From the IMG/VR virus record IMGVR_UViG_3300033153_004364, positions 1-39,579 of that record: a stretch of 39,579 nt of DNA; one strand, given 5' to 3'. The DNA comes from a virus. Each line of letters begins with the position of its first letter. Within the stretch, counting starts at the first letter, position 1. Shown one piece after another: positions 30,394-38,581 of this stretch. The notes beneath the pieces were generated by a model. It was given only the letters and a program-made list of their open reading frames with translations, did not search any database and had not been told where the DNA came from. Both the position numbers and the translations under genes were made by a program.

Positions 30394-31813
30394 TATAGCA
30401 GCACAAGCACTTATAGACGTTGACATACTTGCAAGAGTATCACCAAGAGACCTACATACTGACTATGTAAGGTGGACTCCTACAGGGCAGCAAAAGAAAG
30501 CGCTAAGAAGTGCTGCTAAGTTTACACTCTTCGGAGGAGCCAGAGGAGGCGGGAAGTCAGACGGTTCTATCCATTGGCTCACAAAGAGAGTTAAAAACCC
30601 TAATATGTTAGGCCTAGTGTTAAGAAGGAACGCGAAAGACCTTATCGAGTTTATCAATAGGGCTAACAAAGTGTTTAAGAGACTAGGAGCAATAAAGACA
30701 GGAAGCCCGCAGAGTGGAGGGGTTAAGTTTGTCTTTCCTTCTGGTGCAGAGATATACACAGGCCACTTAGCAAACGAAGACTCTTTTGAGGCATACCAGG
30801 GTTGGAATATTACCGATATGGTTATAGAAGAGCTTACACACATACCTACACTCATATTATTTCAAAGCCTTCTGGGTTCGCTTAGATCAATAGACCCAAC
30901 ATTACCCCCACGGTTTTTCGCAACAACAAACCCAACAAACATAGGGTTTGAGTGGGTTAAGGCTTATTGGAGAATAGGAGATATCCCAGACGAGCAATAT
31001 TTCACCGAAGAAGGCATAACAAAGATATACATACCTGCAGGAGTATACGATAACCCTCACCTACTCAAAGGTGACCCAGAATATGTTAAATACCTTGAAA
31101 GCTTACCGGTGGACCTTAGGGAAAGATGGTTGAAAGGGTCCTGGGAAGATATTGTTAGCGACGCTCAAATATACGGTATCGATATGCTTAACGCTAAGAA
31201 ACAGGGGCGCATAACAAGTGTACCGGTTGAAGCAGCACTTAGAACCTTTGTAGCGTTTGACCTCGGGCTTAAAGACTTAATGGTGTATTGGATATTACAG
31301 ATACACGGCAGAGAGAAGAGACTCGTAAAGTGTTATGGAGAGAGGAATAAGCCTATCAAGCACTATTCTGACAAGCTTAGAGAGTTTGAACAGGAGACAG
31401 GAGCCACAATAGAGGAAGTATTCTTGCCGCATGATGCAGAAGTTAGATCAATGATACATGATGATCTAATGACCCGCAAGGAGAAGATGGAAGAATTGGG
31501 GTGGAGTTGTACGGTCCTGGGTAGATTGCCTAAGCCAGACAGTATAGAGAATGGACGAACATTAATACAAAGTGCCTATTTTGACAAAAAAGGGTGCAAG
31601 GACGGGCTTAGAGCATTAAGAAACTATAGTAAAGAGTTTGATGAGAAGGCGAACAGGTATAAAGACAAGCCTTTGCATGATTGGTGTGCAGATTGGACCG
31701 ACTGTATTCAGTACATGGGAACAGCACTCCCAGACATAGAAGGCGGGCAAGTGATCAACATAGACGATATCGCAAGAAAGATAAGAATGGCAAGAGGCGG
31801 TAATATGATATAA
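30386..31813 (+). CDS. Terminase large subunit
   Basis: A 475-aa packaging motor and nuclease. The ATPase part has Walker A GGARGGGKS (50-58), Walker B MVIEEL (145-150) and coupling motif ATTNP (179-183). The RNase H-like nuclease has Asp292 in 'VAFDLGLKD', Asp350 in 'LPHDAEV' and an Asp pair at 436/439 in 'CADWTDC'. It drives headful packaging and cuts the concatemer. It overlaps the small subunit by eight bases. The end of the gene holds the promoter before the portal gene. Confidence 0.95.
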   Translation: MSSIAAQALIDVDILARVSPRDLHTDYVRWTPTGQQKKALRSAAKFTLFGGARGGGKSDGSIHWLTKRVKNPNMLGLVLRRNAKDLIEFINRANKVFKRLGAIKTGSPQSGGVKFVFPSGAEIYTGHLANEDSFEAYQGWNITDMVIEELTHIPTLILFQSLLGSLRSIDPTLPPRFFATTNPTNIGFEWVKAYWRIGDIPDEQYFTEEGITKIYIPAGVYDNPHLLKGDPEYVKYLESLPVDLRERWLKGSWEDIVSDAQIYGIDMLNAKKQGRITSVPVEAALRTFVAFDLGLKDLMVYWILQIHGREKRLVKCYGERNKPIKHYSDKLREFEQETGATIEEVFLPHDAEVRSMIHDDLMTRKEKMEELGWSCTVLGRLPKPDSIENGRTLIQSAYFDKKGCKDGLRALRNYSKEFDEKANRYKDKPLHDWCADWTDCIQYMGTALPDIEGGQVINIDDIARKIRMARGGNMI

Positions 31814-31814
31814 T
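31806..31814 (+). promoter_or_regulatory. Promoter before portal gene, extended -10 (TGATATAAT)
   Basis: TGnTATAAT at the end of TerL. The expected start is near 31821, with the portal gene at 31844. The 20-base context at 31801-31820 differs in two places from that at 1061-1080. Confidence 0.6.
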
Positions 31815-31843
31815 AGGCGCAAATCTTTTAAAAGGCGGGTAGC

Positions 31844-33913
31844 ATGAACAATAAACACAAACCGATACAGTCAGAACCTATTAAAGTAAGAGACGGAGAT
31901 ACAGAAGAAGCCATACTCAAAGAAGCACAGGATAGGGCAACGATAGCCTATCAAGGGTGGAAAGAGAACTTTGAAGTATCTAGGGAGGACGTAACCTTCA
32001 TAGCCGGTGTTCAATGGAGCAAGAAAGAGAAGGACGCTAGAACAGCAGAAGGCAAGATCTCTTTAATCCTAAACAAGTTACCCCAATTCGTGAACAGAGT
32101 CATAGGCGCGCAACGAAAGAACGTACAATCTATCAAAGTATCCCCAAGGTCAAGTGCCAAAGGCAAAGAGAGAACACTTACAACAGAAAAAGGCGAAGAG
32201 CTTAAAGCTTCACGCGTAGTTTCAGACTTCATACGCAACATAGAATATCAGTCAAACGCTAAAGGTGCCTATAAGATGGCCTTTAAACATGCTCTCGAGG
32301 GTGGGTTTGGTTGGCTAAGAGTCTATACAGCTTATCAAGATGATGGCTTTGATATGGATATCAAGATAAAAGGTATTCGTAACAGGTATAGCGTTTATAT
32401 TGACCCAAGAGCAACCGAGGACGATTACAGCGACATGAACTTCGCGTTCATTACTGAGACTATGACTAACGCAGAATTTAACAAGAGATATCCTTCTGCA
32501 AGCAAAGGAGGGCTACAGATCACCAATGATATGACAAGCACCTTCTGGTATGGTACTGATACCGTAACAGTAGCGGAGTATTTCAGAAGAGAACCTATCA
32601 AGAAGAAGATAGCCCTTCTATCTAATGGTGAAATAGTAGACGCTAAAGATTTAGAAGATGATGTGATCATGGAAAAACTTGAAGATATGGGGATAACAGT
32701 AGTCAAAACGCGAACCATTAACAGCTATAAGGTTATCTGGTGCAAGATATCAGGCATGAACATACTAGAAAAAGAGAGAGAGTTTCCAACAACCACTATC
32801 CCTGTCGTCCCGGTATTAGGTAGAGAGATAGACTACGACAACGAAAGAGCATTTAGAGGGCTTACCTATGATGCTAAAGACGGTCAAAGAATGTTTAATG
32901 CTACACGATCTTCTGCTATGGAGAGAGTGAACCTAGTTACCAAGACACCATACATAGGCACAGCAGACGCAGTTAAAGGGTATGAGAGAGAATGGGCAAC
33001 AGCAAATACAGAGAATAGAGGTATTCTTGTCCACAACAAAGGAACAAACGCGCCACAACGTCAGCCTATGGCAGCAGTACCAACGGGTGAAATGTCAATC
33101 TCTAATGAACTAAACAATGATATCCAACAATCAATAGGTATCTATGATGCTTCACTAGGGGCAAAGAGTAATGAGACAAGCGGAAAAGCTATACAGGCCA
33201 GACAAGGGGAAGCAGACACAGGAACCTTTGAATACATAGACAATCTTGGTACAGCCATAAGAAGAGTAGGTATTCTTTGTGTAGAGCTTATCCCTAAAAT
33301 ATATGATACTAACAGAGTGATACAGCTTAGAAATCAAGACGGTACAGATGATACAGTAGAAATCAATAAAGCTGAACAGGTTGGGGGAGAAGAGGAAGTC
33401 ACAAATGACCTGGACGGCTTAAAGTATGATGTAGTAGTAGAGACAGGCGCAAGTTACGCAACCAAACAAGAAGAGAGCGCAGACCAGATACTAGACCTTA
33501 TGAGAGTAAATCCAAAAGTAGCAGAAGTAGGAAGCGATATCCTCATTAAAAACCTTGACTTTGCAGATAGTGACGTGCTAGCAGACAGAATGAAAAAGAC
33601 ACTACCTGCCAACGTACTAAGTAAAGAGGACCAGAAGGAAATCTCCAAAGACATGCCAGAACCACAACCAAGCCCAGAACAGATCAAAGCCAATGCAGAT
33701 ATAAAGCTTAAAGAAATGGATATGCAAATGAAAGATACAGAGCTTAAAGCAGGTACAGAGATCGAAGCAATTAAGCTAGAAACAGCACGCGTAAACCTAG
33801 CAGCCAAAAAGTTAGACCTTGCAGGGAAACAGAAGGAGAATGAAGAGAAGCGTAAAGATGGTGTAGTGAATACTGTGATAGATCAGATTAAGAAAAGTAA
33901 GGCGGCCAAGTAA
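31844..33913 (+). CDS. P22-like portal protein
   Basis: A 689-aa portal subunit (P22 gp1 is 725 aa). It has the P22 portal pattern: an N-terminal 'FIAGVQWSKKEKDARTAEGK' segment, 'LNKLPQFVNRVIGAQRKN', 'HALEGGFGWLRVYTAY' and 'NNDIQQSIGIYDASLGAKSN'. A long helical C-terminus forms the barrel. It makes the dodecameric channel for DNA entry and exit. The C-terminal ~90 residues are charged coiled coil. Only a weak ribosome site (AAAAGGCGGG) is seen. Confidence 0.92.
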   Translation: MNNKHKPIQSEPIKVRDGDTEEAILKEAQDRATIAYQGWKENFEVSREDVTFIAGVQWSKKEKDARTAEGKISLILNKLPQFVNRVIGAQRKNVQSIKVSPRSSAKGKERTLTTEKGEELKASRVVSDFIRNIEYQSNAKGAYKMAFKHALEGGFGWLRVYTAYQDDGFDMDIKIKGIRNRYSVYIDPRATEDDYSDMNFAFITETMTNAEFNKRYPSASKGGLQITNDMTSTFWYGTDTVTVAEYFRREPIKKKIALLSNGEIVDAKDLEDDVIMEKLEDMGITVVKTRTINSYKVIWCKISGMNILEKEREFPTTTIPVVPVLGREIDYDNERAFRGLTYDAKDGQRMFNATRSSAMERVNLVTKTPYIGTADAVKGYEREWATANTENRGILVHNKGTNAPQRQPMAAVPTGEMSISNELNNDIQQSIGIYDASLGAKSNETSGKAIQARQGEADTGTFEYIDNLGTAIRRVGILCVELIPKIYDTNRVIQLRNQDGTDDTVEINKAEQVGGEEEVTNDLDGLKYDVVVETGASYATKQEESADQILDLMRVNPKVAEVGSDILIKNLDFADSDVLADRMKKTLPANVLSKEDQKEISKDMPEPQPSPEQIKANADIKLKEMDMQMKDTELKAGTEIEAIKLETARVNLAAKKLDLAGKQKENEEKRKDGVVNTVIDQIKKSKAAK

Positions 33914-33923
33914 GGCCCTCTTG

Positions 33924-34064
33924 CTACAATGAAAGTAACGTGCCTACTCCAATAAGAAGGAGAGAGAAGAGGCCCACCAGAACATAGAGCATAAAAGCCC
34001 ACAACAAAGCAAAAGAAAACCCTCGTATCACTCCATACAAAAAAAGAATGATCTCTTTGATCAT
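33924..34064 (-). CDS. 46-aa hydrophobic membrane peptide (antisense cassette)
   Basis: On the minus strand, in ATGA overlap downstream of the ribbon-helix-helix gene. It begins MIKEI and is then almost wholly hydrophobic, with two likely spans ('LFLYGVIRGFSFALLWAFML' and 'YVLVGLFSLLLIGVGTLLSL') and one Arg between them. Such a peptide could depolarise the membrane or block DNA entry. Together with the regulator upstream it resembles a toxin-antitoxin or superinfection-exclusion cassette. It fills the gap after the portal gene, eleven bases from its stop. Confidence 0.6.
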   Translation of the reverse strand: MIKEIILFLYGVIRGFSFALLWAFMLYVLVGLFSLLLIGVGTLLSL

Positions 34065-34174
34065 AAGTAAGCCTCCACAAGTTCACTAACTATTTCACCT
34101 ATTGTCATATCTCTATCAACCGAAGCTTGCTTTAGTCTTTTCCAAATATCATACCCTATTGATATAGTTTTCAT
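34061..34174 (-). CDS. 37-aa Arc/CopG-like ribbon-helix-helix protein (antisense cassette)
   Basis: The sequence 'MKTISIGYDIWKRLKQASVD' starts with a short beta-strand (KTISIGYD), then helix A. 'TIGEIVSELVEAYL' forms the second helix, the classic Arc/CopG layout in a minimal version. The ATG at 34174 is four bases from AGGGAG; another ATG at 34177 is too close. It is driven from a promoter with a -35, unlike the rest of the phage, whose spacer is a palindrome. It probably represses its own promoter. Confidence 0.65.
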   Translation of the reverse strand: MKTISIGYDIWKRLKQASVDRDMTIGEIVSELVEAYL

Positions 34175-34207
34175 CATACTCCCTTTGTAGTAATGTAAGA
34201 TTACAGA

Positions 34208-34237
34208 ATTATAACACACATTATATAATTTGTGCAA
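34208..34237 (-). promoter_or_regulatory. Minus-strand promoter (TTGCAC - 18 bp - TATAAT, extended)
   Basis: Read on the minus strand, the -35 TTGCAC is at 34237-34232 and the -10 TATAAT at 34213-34208, preceded by TGT to give TGnTATAAT. The spacer is 18 bases. It is the only promoter in the window with both boxes. Transcription would start near 34201 and reach the ATG at 34174. Confidence 0.65.
34215..34234. promoter_or_regulatory. Palindromic operator inside the minus-strand promoter
   Basis: A 20-base palindrome with nine of ten base pairs symmetric (CACA.ATTATATAAT.TGTG). It covers the promoter spacer and part of the -35, a position where binding of a repressor would block polymerase. 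Ribbon-helix-helix proteins bind such inverted repeats as dimers or tetramers. On the + strand the same palindrome contains a TATAAT that could act as a divergent -10. Confidence 0.55.
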
Positions 34238-34252
34238 GCAAGTTTCTTGCTT
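34236..34252. repeat. 7-bp perfect inverted repeat beside the promoter
   Basis: AAGCAAG and CTTGCTT separated by TTT, touching the -35. It could be a second operator or, as RNA, a small hairpin in the leader of the scaffold gene starting at 34279. Confidence 0.55.
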
Positions 34253-34278
34253 AAATAACGTAATCCCGAAGGATAAGA

Positions 34279-35160
34279 ATGAAAACAGAACAAAAACCAG
34301 AAGTTAAGCCCGCAGAAGCAGAGAGTACAATCGTAGTATCTTCAAGTGAAGATGATGCAAAGACACTAGGCGGAGTAGGTAAAACAGAAGAGCAAGAAGC
34401 AGCACAAAAGCCAAAGGAAGAAAAGCCAGAGGACAACGCGCAGGAAAACGGACATAGTAAACCTCGTAAAAAAAATAGTGCCAAAGAGCGTATTCAAGGA
34501 CTCGTAAGAGACAGTAAAGACAAAGATGATCGTATCGCAGAACTAGAAGAAAAGCTTGAAGAACGTAAGCCAGAGAAGGCTAACGAAGATGCGAAAGAGC
34601 CGAACATAGATAACTTTGATACTTATGCAGAGTATGAAGAGGCACTTGCAGCACACGAAACTAAAGAAGCACAAGCACCAGAGACTAAGAAAGCAGCAGA
34701 CAATCAGGAAGCACCTAAAGAGGTGGAGAAGAGATTGAATGATGCTTATAAAGACTTAGACCCTCTTTTAGATGATGCGAGAGATACACACGAGGACTTT
34801 AACGATATTGTAGGCAACAATGAGCTACAGATCAGTATCGAACTTATGGAAACACTTACCTCTTTCGATGATAACGCAGGAGAAATGCTTTACGAACTTG
34901 CCCAGGACCCAGATAGACTATCGGAAATTTCGGGAATGAGTGAGAAAGAGCAGCTCAAGGAACTAATCAAAGTCGAGGACAACTTAGGGAAACCAAAGAA
35001 AGCCTCTGTTAAAAAGCACAGTAACGCACCAGAGCCTATTGAAGTTCTTGACGGTGGTAGTGATAAGGTTAAAAGCCTAGATGATGAAAATCTTAGCTTT
35101 GAAGAACACCAAAAACTACTAAATAGCCGGAAAGCAACGTCACGCGGTGGGTACTTATAG
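34279..35160 (+). CDS. P22-like scaffolding protein
   Basis: A 293-aa, very acidic, helical protein rich in Glu, Lys and Ala, directly before the coat gene (P22 gp8 is 303 aa). The C-terminal region ('PIEVLDGGSDKVKSL') and a basic patch around residues 56-75 ('KPRKKNSAKERIQGLVRDSK') are typical. It directs assembly of the procapsid and exits before packaging. AAGGA lies upstream of the ATG. Confidence 0.82.
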   Translation: MKTEQKPEVKPAEAESTIVVSSSEDDAKTLGGVGKTEEQEAAQKPKEEKPEDNAQENGHSKPRKKNSAKERIQGLVRDSKDKDDRIAELEEKLEERKPEKANEDAKEPNIDNFDTYAEYEEALAAHETKEAQAPETKKAADNQEAPKEVEKRLNDAYKDLDPLLDDARDTHEDFNDIVGNNELQISIELMETLTSFDDNAGEMLYELAQDPDRLSEISGMSEKEQLKELIKVEDNLGKPKKASVKKHSNAPEPIEVLDGGSDKVKSLDDENLSFEEHQKLLNSRKATSRGGYL

Positions 35161-35191
35161 GCTTTTTATTTTTTTACAATAGGAGAAAATT

Positions 35192-36451
35192 ATGCTTTTA
35201 CATAATGGTACAGCCAACAGTTTACTAACTACAGACAAAGTAGCCAATGACATGTTGGCCAGATGGCAGAACAATTTAGTTCTTGCAAAATCAATCAACA
35301 GAGATCTCGAAGGACAATTCGGGGAAATCGGTGACACGATTAGTGTTAAATTGCCTAACAATGTAATCGTCAATAACGGTTCAACAGCAACAACAACAAC
35401 ACCACTCAATGACAAATCAGTTTCTTTGGTAGTTGATACACAGAAAAACATCAAGTTTAGTTGGGGAATGAAAGATAAATCTTTATCAATCCTTCAATTC
35501 GGGGAAAGATATCTTGAACCTGCAGCTAACAGACTTGCAAATGAGTTTGATATCTCTATTGCGGGAGTTATGAGAGACGCTTACTTCCAATTTGGTACAG
35601 TAGGTAGTGCATTGTCAAGTAATGATTGTACTTTGGGTGCAGCATACGCACAAGACGTAGCAATCCCTACAGATGGTCTCACAAGATACATTTTAAATAC
35701 TATTGATAATGCAAACATTTCAAATGGTATGAAGAGTGTTTATAACGATGCAATCGTTAAAGAGGCTATCCAAAAAGGTTATGCAGGTGAGTTAGACGGA
35801 TTTGATAAGTTCTTCTCTCAAAACATCATCAAGCATACAGTAGGTGACCAGACAGGCAACGAAGTAGTAGCTACAGAGCTTAGTGATGGTTCAACGCTTG
35901 CAGTTAAAACAAGTCAAGCAGGTGCGTTCCTTAGAGGTGACAGATTTACTATTGCAGGGGTTAACGAGATCAACCCAATCACTAAAGCGGTTACAGGTAG
36001 ACTCCAGGTATTTACTGTAGTTACTCCGGTAGGCGCTACAGGCTTGACAGGTGCAACAGGGTCAATCGGTATCTCTCCGGCGATCAATGATGGTACAGGT
36101 ACAACACTTGACGGTGACGGTAACTCTATCACTACTGCTATGGACCAATCTGTAAGCGGTAAAGCGTTAGTTGATGCAGTAATCACGGTAATTGGTGATG
36201 CAAACGGTGTATATCGTGAAAACTACCTCATGCACAAGCACGCGGTTACAGCAGCATGTGTGTTTATGGAAATCCCTTCAAGTGGACACGGCCACAGAGC
36301 ACATGACAAACAAACAGGTCTAGCTCTCAATGCAGTTGAATACTTCAACGGTGATGATTACAAGAACGCGTTAAGACTCGATATCCTTTATGGTGTTAAG
36401 TTGGTAAGACCAGACTTGATCTTCAGAGCAACAAACCAGAAAATCGGATAA
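35192..36451 (+). CDS. P22-like major capsid (coat) protein
   Basis: A 419-aa coat protein (P22 gp5 is 430 aa). The N-terminus ('TTDKVANDMLARWQNNLVLA') and 'VNRD'-like block lead to the HK97-fold. The middle has an inserted beta-domain ('RGDRFTIAGVNEINPITKAV', then 'GRLQVFTVV') matching the I-domain of P22-family coats. The end is 'FRATNQKIG'. The gene has a perfect AGGAG site and a T-rich leader (GCTTTTTATTTTTTTAC), and codon choice is more selective than in its neighbours, all fitting high expression. Confidence 0.92.
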   Translation: MLLHNGTANSLLTTDKVANDMLARWQNNLVLAKSINRDLEGQFGEIGDTISVKLPNNVIVNNGSTATTTTPLNDKSVSLVVDTQKNIKFSWGMKDKSLSILQFGERYLEPAANRLANEFDISIAGVMRDAYFQFGTVGSALSSNDCTLGAAYAQDVAIPTDGLTRYILNTIDNANISNGMKSVYNDAIVKEAIQKGYAGELDGFDKFFSQNIIKHTVGDQTGNEVVATELSDGSTLAVKTSQAGAFLRGDRFTIAGVNEINPITKAVTGRLQVFTVVTPVGATGLTGATGSIGISPAINDGTGTTLDGDGNSITTAMDQSVSGKALVDAVITVIGDANGVYRENYLMHKHAVTAACVFMEIPSSGHGHRAHDKQTGLALNAVEYFNGDDYKNALRLDILYGVKLVRPDLIFRATNQKIG

Positions 36452-36458
36452 GTTAATA

Positions 36459-36481
36459 GAGTAGAGTGAAAATCTCTACTC
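36459..36481 (+). terminator. Hairpin after coat gene (attenuator-like)
   Basis: GAGTAGAG (36459-36466) pairs with CTCTACTC (36474-36481), 8 bp, 7-base loop. It begins eight bases after the coat stop and is followed by ACTTTAGTTT, not a clean T run. It could be a partial terminator or 3'-end protector that keeps the coat mRNA more abundant than those downstream. Confidence 0.55.
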
Positions 36482-36514
36482 ACTTTAGTTTAAACCAACA
36501 CACAAAGGAATACC

Positions 36515-36754
36515 ATGAAAGCAGGCCAAGGCGATACGTTACAATGTTTGGAAGTCAAAGAGGGTAGAGTTAATTTAACAAGCGGTACATATAAAAATGT
36601 AAATGTTGCACATTGTGTAGAGGATGGCAATATAGTAGTAACGTGGTTATCTGGGGAAACAGACACTATAGCTATGGTTACGGGAGACGATATCTCTTTT
36701 GATTGCACAAGCGTAGAAGTCTCTACAGGTAAATTCCACTTATGTAGCATGTAA
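36515..36754 (+). CDS. Small beta-rich virion protein (decoration candidate)
   Basis: A 79-aa protein of alternating beta-strands ('GDTLQCLEVKEGRVNLTSGT', 'NIVVTWLSGETDTIAMVTGD') directly after the coat gene. Position and size fit a head decoration protein, but no family is recognised. AAAGGAA is seen five bases upstream. Confidence 0.5.
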   Translation: MKAGQGDTLQCLEVKEGRVNLTSGTYKNVNVAHCVEDGNIVVTWLSGETDTIAMVTGDDISFDCTSVEVSTGKFHLCSM

Positions 36755-36763
36755 GGACACATT

Positions 36764-38572
36764 ATGAGATTTGGATTAGATTTCGGGTTTAGTGGACTTT
36801 CGGTTGCAGCAGCCCAAGCCCTAGCCCTCATAGAATACACTTGGAGTGCAGACAGCTACGCATTAACTCCTCATGATACAGAAACAACCACAGACACACA
36901 CGGTTCTGAAACATCAGCAAGTGGGACGGCATCAGCAATTTCAAATCTAGCAGGAGCCTATCCTTGGGAGTGTTTTAATAAATCTTTTACAGGAGGAGAT
37001 GGATGGATAGCAGCTAGTGGGACAACAACAGGTTGGATAAAATATGCTTTCTCATCCCCTATACAATTAAACACATTTAGATTTTACTCTCCTCTTGCTA
37101 CAGATGGAACAATTAGGGCAGATAGACAACCTAAAGACTTTACTATACAAGTATCAAATGACGGAACTAATTGGACTACTGTTAAAACGGTTACCAATGC
37201 AACCAAGTTAACCACTCCACAATGGAGTGAACTATATACAATAAGTATACCAGAAAACTCTATGTATATGAAAATGGACATAACCGCAAATCATGGCGAT
37301 GCTACCTATCTATCAATGCAAGAACTTGAGTTAAATTACCAAGAAGTAAATAATGAAGTAATAGTGACAAATCAAGGCTCATCAGGTGCAACAAACAACC
37401 TGCAACTGAACACGGCAGAAAATATAGAAGTATCAAGCGGACAAGAGTTCGATGTACCCGTAGAAGCTGATAGTGCTTGTGTGATGTATCACAGCATTAC
37501 GGCAAAATCAATGACATACGTTACTTCTATATCTTCCCCATCACATACTATGCCCCAAGATACAATAGGGGTAATCGCGACTTTAAAAACAGAGCCAGAC
37601 ACAACCGACAAAACAAGACTTGACGCTGAACCTTGGCAGATACTTAATCTATGGTTTGAAGAAACAACCAATCTTACGAGTATTGTTAAGGCAGATATAC
37701 AACATCTTTATAATCCTAATAGTTTGCAGGGAAAATACTTAATAGATTTAACTGTTGCAAAAGGGAGCAATTTGGTTACTAATGGGGACTTCCCAACCGA
37801 TGTAAGCGGTTGGACGGTACTTTTAGCTTCCTTTACATGGCACTCATCAGAAAGAGCAGAAACAGGCACTAATGGGCTTGCTTATCAAAGCATCTTGGAG
37901 ATAGGTAAAATATGTGAAGTTTCGTTAGATGTGGAAATAATATCAGGAGCAGTAAAAGTACAAATGGGCGGCTCTGGGGGACTTTCAATTCCTCTAGTTG
38001 AGGGCAACAACCCCTTCTTATCGGCTGTGCCAGCAGGAACATCTGACTCAGATAGATTTTATATTGGTAGAAACTCATCTGGTGCAGCTTATTTCGATAA
38101 TGTTTCAGTTAGGGAAATAGCAGCGATTGAAATCCCTAACTACGCAGCCTCAATGTATGAGAATGTGGACTTTAATAAAGTTGGTATTCAGACAACAATG
38201 CTTGATATAGATGGTACAGGTAGAACAACTGCTATGGTTTATGATGAGGAAGGGTTTTGGGCTAAAGGCTTTGGAAATACACAATTCAACCCATCATCAG
38301 ACGCTAGTGAATGGTGGCTTGAAGAGATTATAGACGGAGTGGTTTATCAGCATAAGTATGACGGTGTAAACCTCACAACCTATACAGATAACTCTTCGGG
38401 TGGGGCAGGTGCTCACAGTCCAGAAAATGCAGACTATCTACAGGGTAAAGGTGTTTATCCTAAAGTAGCGGCAGACCCATACACGACTTATACACTTAGT
38501 CATTTTATGTGGTGGACGGGTGACGGATACACAGGCTACAACCAATCAGATAGATATACTGAAATATCATAA
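36764..38572 (+). CDS. Adhesin with F5/8 type C and CBM-like domains
   Basis: A 602-aa beta-rich protein. Residues ~60-190 resemble an F5/8 type C (discoidin, CBM32-like) domain: 'PWECFNKSFTGGDGWIA', 'GWIKYAFSSPIQLNTFRFYS', 'DFTIQVSNDGTNWTTV'. Residues ~335-452 form a second jelly-roll ('NLVTNGDFPTDVSGW', 'YFDNVSVREI') of the CBM4/9/22 type. The tail holds 'DASEWWLEEIIDG' and Tyr/Gly-rich sequence. It probably binds host glycans. It lies after the coat gene rather than with the other fibres, so a head fibre is possible. No glycosidase motif was recognised. Confidence 0.72.
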   Translation: MRFGLDFGFSGLSVAAAQALALIEYTWSADSYALTPHDTETTTDTHGSETSASGTASAISNLAGAYPWECFNKSFTGGDGWIAASGTTTGWIKYAFSSPIQLNTFRFYSPLATDGTIRADRQPKDFTIQVSNDGTNWTTVKTVTNATKLTTPQWSELYTISIPENSMYMKMDITANHGDATYLSMQELELNYQEVNNEVIVTNQGSSGATNNLQLNTAENIEVSSGQEFDVPVEADSACVMYHSITAKSMTYVTSISSPSHTMPQDTIGVIATLKTEPDTTDKTRLDAEPWQILNLWFEETTNLTSIVKADIQHLYNPNSLQGKYLIDLTVAKGSNLVTNGDFPTDVSGWTVLLASFTWHSSERAETGTNGLAYQSILEIGKICEVSLDVEIISGAVKVQMGGSGGLSIPLVEGNNPFLSAVPAGTSDSDRFYIGRNSSGAAYFDNVSVREIAAIEIPNYAASMYENVDFNKVGIQTTMLDIDGTGRTTAMVYDEEGFWAKGFGNTQFNPSSDASEWWLEEIIDGVVYQHKYDGVNLTTYTDNSSGGAGAHSPENADYLQGKGVYPKVAADPYTTYTLSHFMWWTGDGYTGYNQSDRYTEIS

Positions 38573-38581
38573 GGAGATAAT

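Noticed and set aside
33915-33930. TTGCTACAAT as a + strand promoter after the portal gene
   Set aside because: Poor match (TACAAT), no -35, and it lies in the end of the minus-strand membrane peptide gene.
33883-34086. 67-aa minus-strand open frame between portal and scaffold
   Set aside because: It is in a different frame from the coupled RHH and membrane-peptide genes, has no ribosome site and is not hydrophobic in a consistent way; the two coupled ORFs explain this gap better.
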